NCBI GenBank assembly: GCA_946886805.1
Contig: CAMPJM010000156.1
Location: 1 to 8,418, forward strand
Direction: 5' to 3'
DNA: 8,418 bases
Source of the DNA: an uncultured Flammeovirgaceae bacterium
GTDB taxonomy: Bacteria; Bacteroidota; Bacteroidia; Cytophagales; Cyclobacteriaceae
Below, one piece after another: positions 1-6,814 of this stretch (position 1 is the first letter of the stretch; every line of letters begins with the position of its first letter). A program made the position numbers and the translations under genes. The notes beneath the pieces are model-generated. The model ran no database searches. It worked only from the letters and a program-made list of their open reading frames with translations, and was not told the DNA's origin.

Positions 1-90
1 ATACTAAACTTTAGAAGGGGCCAGTAGTCGCCCGCGTCAGTAATCCTAAAATATTCAAGTCTGGTGCACAATGACTCGCTTCGATACTAC

Positions 91-116
91 TTCACAATAA
101 AGTGAAAGATTTTTTT
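91..116 (+). terminator. Weak terminator-like hairpin in the left flank
   Basis: A 5-bp stem (TTCAC 91-95 with GTGAA 102-106, six-base loop) is followed after three bases by a run of seven T (110-116). This is the shape of a weak intrinsic terminator reading rightward, and it would close a transcript entering from the left before the operon's own promoter. The stem is short and AT-rich, so it may be chance. Confidence 0.3.
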
Positions 117-127
117 GTTTACTACAG

Positions 128-135
128 TATCTTTG
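128..135 (+). promoter_or_regulatory. Candidate -7 promoter element (TATCTTTG)
   Basis: TATCTTTG at 128-135 matches the TAnnTTTG -7 consensus of the Bacteroidota primary sigma factor exactly. The nearest upstream TTTG (114-117) lies only 10 bases away, not the roughly 19-21 usual for a -33 box, so only half of the promoter is supported. Transcription would start near 140-143 and give a leader of about 90-155 bases before the first ORFs. It is the best candidate I see for the operon promoter. Confidence 0.35.
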
Positions 136-215
136 TGGTTTAACTTATTCGTCGGAGTTCGGATAAAAAAACAAAGTAGCCGACCGCATTTACGTATTTA
201 CCAAGACAACTAATC

Positions 216-229
216 TTTTAGCTCTAAAA
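216..229. promoter_or_regulatory. AT-rich palindrome upstream of the first ORFs
   Basis: TTTTAG (216-221) and CTAAAA (224-229) form perfect 6-bp arms around a two-base centre, immediately before the ATG at 231. Its position in the leader and its two-fold symmetry fit an operator or a small hairpin at a translation start. AT-rich palindromes are the general type bound by Fur-family proteins, and one is encoded at the end of this cluster, but no Fur-box consensus is matched. In AT-rich DNA a 6-bp arm can arise by chance. Confidence 0.25.
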
Positions 230-230
230 A

Positions 231-302
231 ATGGACAAAAAAATAGACTTAGAAATGCAATACCTGTGCATCATATTTTTCGTTACTTTTGTGCGTCCAT
301 GA
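231..302 (+). CDS. Possible 23-residue leader peptide
   Basis: An ATG at 231 preceded by an A-run opens a 23-codon frame with a charged start (MDKKIDLE) and a hydrophobic tail ending FFVTFVRP. A second in-frame ATG lies at 255. Its TGA stop (300-302) overlaps the ATG at 299 of the following gene as ATGA, the usual geometry of translational coupling. It could be a real leader peptide, a small membrane peptide, or the frameshifted original start of the next gene. I recognise no family, and the A-rich start and the overlap are the only support. Confidence 0.3.
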   Translation: MDKKIDLEMQYLCIIFFVTFVRP

Positions 303-697
303 ATTCATTTGCATCCATATCATTCATATTTATTTTCCTAGTCAAAGGAATGTTTCCTGGTATAGACTTGGGTTGTGAATTACAAAAACTTCCCAACCTA
401 CTTGACCACTACCAAGAGCATAAAACCTGCAACGACAATTCTTTTTTGATATTTTTAGTAAATGACTATATAAATCTTGCCGGTGATGCTGAGCAACCTC
501 ACCATGATGATACCGACCATGAAGAGCTTCCTTTCCATGGAAATCATCAATGTTGTCACGCTTCTACTTTTTACGCATCTGACGGGCATTTCTCAATAAC
601 AGCCTTCGAATATGCCTTTCAAGCTGAGTTCGATTCTTATAAACCACCTCATTCTTCAGAATTTCTCGATTCCCCACTCCGGCCCCCACAGGTTTAA
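266..697 (+). CDS. Small His/Cys-rich predicted exported protein, function unknown
   Basis: This small protein has an N-terminal hydrophobic stretch (about residues 15-31, counting from the GTG at 266) that could be a signal peptide or anchor, so an envelope location is likely. The middle region is rich in possible metal ligands: H48, H52, H79, H80, H85, H91, H94, then C96, C97 and H98 in the segment LPFHGNHQCCHAS, mixed with acidic residues. The start is uncertain: GTG at 266 gives 143 residues, while ATG at 299 gives 132 and overlaps the stop of a leader ORF. I recall similar uncharacterised proteins (GCEL..LPNL..HY.EHK, then an HQC-H segment) beside CzcA-type pumps in Bacteroidota, but name no family. 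It lies directly upstream of the pump gene, so a periplasmic metal-binding or sensing role is plausible but inferred. The C-terminal 45 residues are not obviously structured. Confidence 0.7.
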   Translation: MHHIFRYFCASMNSFASISFIFIFLVKGMFPGIDLGCELQKLPNLLDHYQEHKTCNDNSFLIFLVNDYINLAGDAEQPHHDDTDHEELPFHGNHQCCHASTFYASDGHFSITAFEYAFQAEFDSYKPPHSSEFLDSPLRPPQV

Positions 698-757
698 TTC
701 AACTGCAAACATGGGATAGGTCTGCCTATCCGGTCTTTTTTATTTGTTGAATTAAAC
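692..757. repeat. 12-bp inverted repeat enclosing a hairpin
   Basis: GTTTAATTCAAC (692-703) and GTTGAATTAAAC (746-757) are perfect reverse complements. The left arm contains the TAA stop of the upstream gene; the right arm ends eight bases before the ATG of the pump gene. Between them sits a separate 7-bp hairpin (714-731). As RNA, the outer pairing would bring the stop of one gene next to the start of the next and partly bury the initiation region. Confidence 0.7.
714..741 (+). terminator. Terminator- or attenuator-like hairpin before czcA
   Basis: GGATAGG (714-720) pairs perfectly with CCTATCC (725-731) across a TCTG loop, and four bases later a run of six T begins (736-741). This is intrinsic-terminator geometry, placed between the small His/Cys-rich gene and the pump gene. 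It could end part of the transcript, lowering pump expression relative to the first gene, or act as an attenuator. Confidence 0.5.
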
Positions 758-765
758 TCATTTTC

Positions 766-3700
766 ATGATCAATAATATCATTGCTTTTTCGATAAAGAA
801 TAAGCTACTTATAGGTTTATTTACCATTGCCCTCATTGTAGGAGGTATCTGGAGCATGACCAAGGTGCCCCTGGATGCCATTCCGGATATTACCAATAAT
901 CAGGTACAGGTTATTACGCAAGCACCCAATCTTGGCACAGAAGACATCGAGCAATTTGTAACATATCCTGTTGAAATTGCTATGGCCAATCTTCCGGGAG
1001 TTGTAGAAATTCGTTCAACCTCCAGGTTTGGCTTGTCAGTAGTAACCATAGTTTTTGAGGAAGATATGGGCACCTTTCTTCCCCGCCAGCTTGTATCCGA
1101 AAAACTGGTTCAGGTGCGGGAGGAAATTCCGGAAGGTTTTGGAGAACTGTCGATAGGTCCAATTGCAACCGGCCTTGGCGAGATATACCAATATACGCTA
1201 ACAGTAGCGCCAGAATATCAGGACCAGTATAACGCTATGGAACTGCGCTCCATGCAAGACTGGATTGTCCGCAGACAAATGGCTATGGTCCCGGGAGTCG
1301 TCGAAGTCAACGCATTTGGTGGCAATATTAAGCAGTATGAAGTGGCAATTGACCCTGATGAACTCAAAGCCATCGATCTGACTATTACAGATGTTTTTGA
1401 GGCGCTTGAACTGAATAACCAGAATACTGGAGGCGCTTATATCGAAAAAAACCACATGGCCAACTTCATCCGTGGCGAAGGATTAGCTCGGAGCACAGAA
1501 GATATTGAAAATATAGTTGTGAAAACAGCAGAAGGTATTCCTATCCGCATCAAAGATGTAGCTAATGTACAGTTTGGAAATGCTGTTCGATATGGCGCTT
1601 TTACCAAAGATGGTCAAGGAGAAGCAGTGGGAGGCATAATCATGATGCTCAAAGGTGCAAATTCTAACGACGTAATCGTAAATGTGAAGGAGCGGATAGC
1701 ACAGATTCAAGAATCCCTACCTGAAGGCGTCAGCATCCAACCGTTTCTTGACCGCAGCGAACTAATTGAAAGAACCACCAGCACAATATCGGGCAACTTG
1801 ATAGAAGGTGCATTGATAGTAATTTTTGTTTTGGTTTTCCTTCTGGGAAATTGGCGGGGTGGTCTTATTGTGGCTTCCACCATACCGCTATCCCTGCTCT
1901 TTGCCTTCATATTGATGTATGTCTTTGATGTTTGGGCAAATCTGATGAGTTTGGGGGCTATTGATTTCGGGATTATTGTTGACGGCGCGGTAATCGTGGT
2001 TGAAGGTACAGTATTCTTCCTCTATCAGCGAATGTTGAAAGGGAAAGAAATAGATGCCAAAGAGCGTGATGAAACCACCTATAAAGCTTCCAGTAAAATG
2101 ATGAATGCTGCCTTTTTCGGGCAATTGATCATTCTTATCGTTTTCATACCCATCTTGTTCCTGGAGGGTGTGGAAGGAAAAATGTTCAAACCAATGGCGC
2201 TGACCTTTATGTTTGCCATGATGGGCGCCATGGTACTTTGCCTCACTTATGTCCCCATGATTTCAAGTCTTTTTATCCGCATCCCCAAAACAAAGAAAAA
2301 ATCATGGGGCGACAAGGTGGTCATTTGGGTGGAAGATAAATATGAAAAAGCACTGGGTGGGGTTCTTAAAAGAACTGCAATTATTATCGGTTCTTCAATT
2401 ATCCTTTTTGCCCTTGCTGTTTTCACCTTTACAAGAATGGGAGGAGAATTCATCCCTCAACTCGATGAGGGGGACATTGCTTTTCACGTTATCCTAAAAC
2501 CGGGAAGTTCCTTGTCAGAAGGAATAGAGACTTCTACACAGATAGAACGAATCCTTTTGGAGAATTTCCCAGAGGTGGAACATGCCATGACCCGCTTTGG
2601 AGTGGCCGATGTACCAACAGACCCCATGCCTATGGATATTGGCGATTGCTTTGTCATTCTCAAGCCCAAAAGTGAATGGGTTTCCGCCGCGTCTAAGGAA
2701 GAACTGATCGCCAAAATGAAGGAAAAACTGAGCATCATTCCCGGCGTAAATTATGAATTTACCCAGCCCATTGAGATGCGGTTCAATGAATTGATCTCAG
2801 GAGTTCGGGAGGACATTGCGGTGAAACTTTACGGAGATGACCTGCAGGTTTTGGCAGATAAGGCCGAAGAAATGGGCGAGATCATTTCCTCGGTAGAAGG
2901 TGTTGCCGATATGAAAGTGGAAGCAACTACTGGAATGCCGCAAATGACCATCCATTATGAAAGAGGGGAACTGGCACAATATGGCCTCAACATCAACGAT
3001 GTCAACAAGACGATTGAAACTGCTTTCGCCGGTGGCAAAGCAGGGGTTATATTTGAAGGGGAAAGACGTTTTGACCTGGTGGTGCGGCTGGATTCGGCTC
3101 ACCGCACCAATATAGAGGATGTGAAAAACCTTTACATCAATACTCCTAACGGTGCACAGGTCCCTTTAAAAGAGGTGGCCAATATCAGCTATGAACCGGG
3201 TCCGATGCAGATCAGCCGGGACAATACCAATCGAAGGACCTATGTAGGGATCAATGTCCGGGGACGCGATATTAAATCACTGGTCGAGGAAATTCAGCAA
3301 AAGCTAAATGCAGAATTGGATTTACCTCCAGGGTATTACATCCGGTACGGAGGTGCCTTTGAAAACCTTGAAAGAGCAACCAGTACCCTTCAGGTCGTAG
3401 TCCCTGTAGCGCTCGCGTTAATCTTTCTCCTGATCTTTTTTGCTCTGCGCTCTTTTAAGCAAACAATCATGATATACTTTGCAATTCCTATGGCAGCCAT
3501 TGGTGGAGTGTTTTCACTTTGGCTTAGGGATATGCCTTTTAGTATTTCGGCCGGGGTTGGCTTTATAGTACTTTTTGGCGTAGCTGTACTAAACGGCCTT
3601 GTGCTTATTAGTGGCTGGAATGAACTAAAAGAAGAAGGCGTATCAGATATAGGTGAGCGCATAAGGCAAGGAGCCAGACGAAGGATAAGACCGATTATGT

Positions 3701-5112
3701 TGACAGCACTTACAGATATTTTCGGCTTTTTACCCATGGCAATTTCTACTTCTGCGGGAGCTGAGGTTCAACAACCATTGGCAACTGTGGTTATCGGGGG
3801 TATGGTCACTTCTACCCTGCTGACGCTTTTTGTTTTGCCCATTCTCTACCGCTGGACAGAAACCCGGTCTTTCCGCCCAGCGTTGAGAAAAGGCGTGGTT
3901 ACTATAATGGCGTTTGGCCTCTGCGTTTTCGCTTCAACGCCATCACGGGCGCAGCAAGCAGATAGCTTGCCAATCATTACCATGGATGAAGCAGTGAACA
4001 AAGCCATAGCAAATTATCCCAAACTAAAATCTGCAAGATTAAAAATAGAGCAACAGGAAGCCCTTAAAAAAACAGCCTGGGACTTGGGCAATACGCAAAT
4101 ATTTACCGGAGGCGAAGAGCTCGGTGGAAATAACGGAGGTGTTTATACCACCATAGGGATACAACAACAAAACATCGATATCTTCGGCATAGCCCCTGGG
4201 CTTAACGTGCAAAATCAAAAAGTGGCATTGGCCGAAGCTGCCTTTAATCTAAATGAGCTGCAACTCCGTCAACACGTAAAAGAAGCTTACGCTGCAGCCT
4301 ATATTGCTAAAAGCAATCTCAAACTTTACCAACGGTTGGATTCTGTTTACCAAGACTTTCAGAGGGCGGCGCAGATACGCTATGAGGTAGAGGAAACTTC
4401 AAAACTTGCTTTTTTGGCAGCCAGCAATCAAGTGAAACAGATTGTACTACAGATGGAACAAGCTGAATATGACTATGCAGGAGCCTTAACCAGGCTCAAC
4501 TTATGGTTGGTGAGCGACACGCTGTACACCGTTTCTTCTTCGGGACAGGAATCACTGACACGTCCGCTTATCCTTATGGATTCTATAGCCAAACACCCGC
4601 TGTTACAAATAGCGGAACAAAAAGTGAAGGTGGCAGATGCGGAGAAACGTGCTGCTACTGCAGACCTGCTTCCAAAACTAAATGCACAATACGGGGCACA
4701 GGAAATAGCAGGACAATCTGGTTTTTATCAATATCAAGTGGGCATTTCCATTCCTTTGTTCTTTTTGCCACAACAAGGTCGGATACAGTCCGCAAACATT
4801 CAACGTCAGATAGCCGAGCAGGAATACAGGCAAACGCAATTTGAGGTCCGGGCAGGATATCGATCATTACTCCAGGAATATCATAAGTGGCAGGCATCAT
4901 GGCAGTTTTATGAAGACGAAGCCTTGCCATTGGCACGGGAACAGAGACAGGGAGCTGTGCTTGCGTACAAAGAAGGGGCAATTGACTACGTTTCCTTCAT
5001 TCAAAATTTAAAAGAAACAGTTCAGGTAGAGGTGGATGCCCAGGAAGCGCTGAATCAGTACCTGGAAACCAAATTTCAATTGGAATACTATCTCAATTCA
5101 TCCAACAAATAA
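766..5112 (+). CDS. czcA: CzcA-type heavy-metal RND pump fused to TolC-like outer-membrane efflux protein
   Basis: This is an inner-membrane proton-driven metal exporter of the HME-RND family with an outer-membrane factor at its C-terminus (1448 residues). Residues 1-1032 are a full RND module: TM1 near 9-30, a periplasmic porter region, TM2-TM6 from about 345, TM7 near 538-556, a second periplasmic region, and TM8-TM12 from 878 to about 1030. TM4 carries DFGIIVDGAVIVVEG, with D400, D406 and E413 matching by position the proton-relay residues of Cupriavidus CzcA; this motif marks the Zn/Co/Cd/Ni group rather than Cu/Ag pumps. The last motif residue is G414 instead of the usual Asn. Residues 1041-1062 form a signal-peptide-like segment, and 1063-1448 hold both repeats of an outer-membrane efflux protein (OEP), near the size of a free CzcC. 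The ATG at 766 puts the expected short cytoplasmic N-terminus before TM1. The adaptor gene follows after 11 bases. I am sure of the family; exact substrates are inferred. Confidence 0.95.
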   Translation: MINNIIAFSIKNKLLIGLFTIALIVGGIWSMTKVPLDAIPDITNNQVQVITQAPNLGTEDIEQFVTYPVEIAMANLPGVVEIRSTSRFGLSVVTIVFEEDMGTFLPRQLVSEKLVQVREEIPEGFGELSIGPIATGLGEIYQYTLTVAPEYQDQYNAMELRSMQDWIVRRQMAMVPGVVEVNAFGGNIKQYEVAIDPDELKAIDLTITDVFEALELNNQNTGGAYIEKNHMANFIRGEGLARSTEDIENIVVKTAEGIPIRIKDVANVQFGNAVRYGAFTKDGQGEAVGGIIMMLKGANSNDVIVNVKERIAQIQESLPEGVSIQPFLDRSELIERTTSTISGNLIEGALIVIFVLVFLLGNWRGGLIVASTIPLSLLFAFILMYVFDVWANLMSLGAIDFGIIVDGAVIVVEGTVFFLYQRMLKGKEIDAKERDETTYKASSKMMNAAFFGQLIILIVFIPILFLEGVEGKMFKPMALTFMFAMMGAMVLCLTYVPMISSLFIRIPKTKKKSWGDKVVIWVEDKYEKALGGVLKRTAIIIGSSIILFALAVFTFTRMGGEFIPQLDEGDIAFHVILKPGSSLSEGIETSTQIERILLENFPEVEHAMTRFGVADVPTDPMPMDIGDCFVILKPKSEWVSAASKEELIAKMKEKLSIIPGVNYEFTQPIEMRFNELISGVREDIAVKLYGDDLQVLADKAEEMGEIISSVEGVADMKVEATTGMPQMTIHYERGELAQYGLNINDVNKTIETAFAGGKAGVIFEGERRFDLVVRLDSAHRTNIEDVKNLYINTPNGAQVPLKEVANISYEPGPMQISRDNTNRRTYVGINVRGRDIKSLVEEIQQKLNAELDLPPGYYIRYGGAFENLERATSTLQVVVPVALALIFLLIFFALRSFKQTIMIYFAIPMAAIGGVFSLWLRDMPFSISAGVGFIVLFGVAVLNGLVLISGWNELKEEGVSDIGERIRQGARRRIRPIMLTALTDIFGFLPMAISTSAGAEVQQPLATVVIGGMVTSTLLTLFVLPILYRWTETRSFRPALRKGVVTIMAFGLCVFASTPSRAQQADSLPIITMDEAVNKAIANYPKLKSARLKIEQQEALKKTAWDLGNTQIFTGGEELGGNNGGVYTTIGIQQQNIDIFGIAPGLNVQNQKVALAEAAFNLNELQLRQHVKEAYAAAYIAKSNLKLYQRLDSVYQDFQRAAQIRYEVEETSKLAFLAASNQVKQIVLQMEQAEYDYAGALTRLNLWLVSDTLYTVSSSGQESLTRPLILMDSIAKHPLLQIAEQKVKVADAEKRAATADLLPKLNAQYGAQEIAGQSGFYQYQVGISIPLFFLPQQGRIQSANIQRQIAEQEYRQTQFEVRAGYRSLLQEYHKWQASWQFYEDEALPLAREQRQGAVLAYKEGAIDYVSFIQNLKETVQVEVDAQEALNQYLETKFQLEYYLNSSNK
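3886..3951 (+). other. Internal signal-peptide-like segment in the CzcA-TolC fusion
   Basis: Residues 1041-1062 of the fusion read as a textbook signal peptide: basic start (RKG), hydrophobic core (VVTIMAFGLCVFAS), then TPSRA followed by QQ, a good signal peptidase I site after A1062. It lies about ten residues after the last pump helix, which should end in the cytoplasm, so this segment would carry the OEP part across the membrane. Cleavage would release a free outer-membrane protein. An in-frame ATG (M1048, 3907) within it could also serve as an internal start, though it would lack the basic residues. Confidence 0.65.
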
Positions 5113-5123
5113 AAAATATCAAA

Positions 5124-6335
5124 ATGAAATTCAATATAAATCTTATTTTCAGTCTTTTCATAACTATTGGTTTAATGACTGCCTGCGGCGAAATACAAGA
5201 ACATTCGGAAGGTGACAGCCATGGGGACGAAGAAGAAGCTGGCCACGATGAACATGAAGGAGAAGGAGAAAGCGTACATTTTTCTTCTGCCCAATTCGAA
5301 GCAATGGATATGAAGGTGGATACTCTTACTAAAAGAAATATCTCCACTGTGGTGCAGGCCAATGGCCAACTGGAAGTGCCCCCTCAAAATGAGGCCACGG
5401 TAACCGCAATACTGGGGGCGAATATAACTTCCATTGAAGTCATCGAAGGAGAAGAAGTAAAGAAAGGCCAGGTGTTGGCATATCTCTCCCATCCCAACCT
5501 TACGCAGATGCAAAGTGACTATTTGGAAGCATATAACCGCTTGCAATTCCTGGAGCAGGAGTTTCAGCGGCAGCAAAGGCTGTATGAAGCAGAAGTTGGC
5601 TCGGGGAAAACTTTCCAACAAACTCAACGGGACTTCCGGTCTGCAAAAGGTACTGTAGAAAGCCTGGAATCACAATTGCGACAATTAGGTGTAAACCCTT
5701 CCCGTATCCGCAAAGGAAATTTTTACGACCGGGTGCCGCTTGTTAGTCCTATAAATGGATCTATAGTAAGTGTAGAAGTGAAAACAGGCCAATATGTTCA
5801 ACCTGAGAAAGACCTTTTTGAAATAGTGAACACCGATCATATCCATGCCGATCTGATGGTATTTGAAACAGACGTGTACAGAGTAAGCGAAGGCCAAATG
5901 GTAAGGTTTACGGTAGAGACTTTACCGGATCAGGAGTTGTTCGCTGAGATATACTCTGTAGGAAAAAAGTTTGAGCAGGATCCGAAGGCAGTGCATGTAC
6001 ATGCAGAGATTAAAAACAAAACAGGAAGATTGATTCCCGGCATGTACATAAAAGGCCAGATACTTACTGATAGCACACAAAGCTATGCACTGCCGGAAAG
6101 TGCTATTACTCGCGAAGGAGATAGACACATTGCCTTTCTTGCTGAAAAGGAAAACGATGGAGAGAAAGAAAATTGGATGTTCACCCCAATAGAGGTAAGA
6201 ACAGGTACTGCAAGTAACGGATGGGTAGCGGTGAAACTTCTTCAGGAACTTCCCGCCGGAACATTGTTTGCTATGAACAATGCCTATTACCTGATCGCCG
6301 AAATGAAGAAGAGCGAAGCTGGCCATAGCCATTAA
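5124..6335 (+). CDS. czcB: CzcB/CusB-type periplasmic adaptor lipoprotein
   Basis: This is the membrane-fusion protein that links the RND pump to the outer-membrane channel in the periplasm. A lipoprotein signal peptide ends in the lipobox LMTAC, so C21 is the predicted lipidated residue. Residues 22-52 form an acidic, His-rich tail (H27, H33, H41, H44, H52) typical of metal adaptors, and the C-terminus ends HSH. The barrel-sandwich (lipoyl-like) halves are near 90-126 (SIEVIEGEEVKKGQ) and 204-237 (VPLVSPINGSI, then VKTGQYV). They flank a helical hairpin of about 127-195, with Gln-rich heptads. A beta-barrel and a membrane-proximal domain fill 238-395. Its 403 residues are normal for the family. 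The start lies 11 bases after the pump stop, with only A/T-rich sequence before it. Co-transcription with the fusion gene and a joint complex are strongly implied. Confidence 0.93.
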   Translation: MKFNINLIFSLFITIGLMTACGEIQEHSEGDSHGDEEEAGHDEHEGEGESVHFSSAQFEAMDMKVDTLTKRNISTVVQANGQLEVPPQNEATVTAILGANITSIEVIEGEEVKKGQVLAYLSHPNLTQMQSDYLEAYNRLQFLEQEFQRQQRLYEAEVGSGKTFQQTQRDFRSAKGTVESLESQLRQLGVNPSRIRKGNFYDRVPLVSPINGSIVSVEVKTGQYVQPEKDLFEIVNTDHIHADLMVFETDVYRVSEGQMVRFTVETLPDQELFAEIYSVGKKFEQDPKAVHVHAEIKNKTGRLIPGMYIKGQILTDSTQSYALPESAITREGDRHIAFLAEKENDGEKENWMFTPIEVRTGTASNGWVAVKLLQELPAGTLFAMNNAYYLIAEMKKSEAGHSH

Positions 6336-6342
6336 TCAGTAT

Positions 6343-6383
6343 AGTTCCTGATAGGGATCATTAAACCGACCCTGTCAGGAATT
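6343..6383 (+). terminator. Strong hairpin between czcB and the SpoIIAA-like gene
   Basis: Bases 6345-6356 (TTCCTGATAGGG) pair with 6370-6381 (CCCTGTCAGGAA) with one G-U wobble and a 13-base loop; one more wobble and one A-T pair extend the stem to 14 bp. It starts seven bases after the czcB stop. The following bases (TTTGTAAAAAAG) have no long T-run, so a classical intrinsic terminator is only partly supported. It may instead set the 3' end or stability of the pump mRNA. Confidence 0.5.
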
Positions 6384-6444
6384 TGTAAAAAAGGGATTGA
6401 AAAAGCATCTAAATAATGGCAATGTAGTTAACACTGTAAAAAGA

Positions 6445-6810
6445 ATGACTATGATACAAATACTGGAACAAACCGAAGCTAAGGTCATTGCTACAAAAGC
6501 AACAGAAAAATTAACGGAAGAAGATTATGATAAACTGTTGCCGCTGTTAAACAATATGCTAAGACAGCATGAAAAGATCCGCTGGTATTTCGAAATGGAA
6601 AATTTTGATGGCTGGGAGCTGAAAGCTTTTTGGGAAGATTTAAAGTTTGATGCCAGCCATGCCAATGATTTTGACAAAGTGGCCATGGTGGGCGAGAAGA
6701 AATGGGAAGAAGGGATGACGGATCTGATGAAGCCGTTTACTTCTGCTGAAGTGAAATATTTTGATATATCCAAAAAAGACGAGGCGTTACAATGGATAAA
6801 AAATAAATAA
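6445..6810 (+). CDS. SpoIIAA-like (STAS/SEC14-type fold) small cytosolic protein
   Basis: The 121-residue product matches the SpoIIAA-like family often found in environmental bacteria. Seen features are an opening MIQILEQTEAKVIATKATEK strand pair, the LTEEDYDKLLPLL helix, the conserved EKIRWYFEMENFDGWELKAFWEDLKFD core, a VAMVGEKKWEEGM segment and a final helix EALQWIKNK. There is no signal peptide, so it should be cytosolic. The frame also opens from a TTG at 6397, but the ATGs at 6445 and 6451 fit the family start; 6451 (MIQILE) is equally good. Family members are assigned a STAS-like fold and are thought to bind lipids or act as protein-interaction modules, but no biochemical role is established that I can name. 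The next gene starts four bases after its stop, so it is probably co-transcribed with the CDF exporter. A link to metal stress is inferred only from position. Confidence 0.85.
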   Translation: MTMIQILEQTEAKVIATKATEKLTEEDYDKLLPLLNNMLRQHEKIRWYFEMENFDGWELKAFWEDLKFDASHANDFDKVAMVGEKKWEEGMTDLMKPFTSAEVKYFDISKKDEALQWIKNK

Positions 6811-6814
6811 ACCA

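Noticed and set aside
3390..3737. A 115-codon minus-strand ORF opposite the TM8-TM11 region of the pump
   Set aside because: It is antisense to a conserved transmembrane region and shows no domain of its own.
4503..4844. A 113-codon + strand ORF inside the TolC-like part of the fusion
   Set aside because: It lies fully within the OEP coding region in another frame and its product shows no family features.
5172..5627. A 151-codon minus-strand ORF opposite czcB
   Set aside because: It is a shadow of the well-supported adaptor gene, with no recognisable domain and a composition set by the opposite strand.
6397..6444. Extension of the SpoIIAA-like gene to a TTG start at 6397
   Set aside because: The added 16 residues do not resemble the family, and ATG codons at 6445 and 6451 match the usual MIQ/MIE start.
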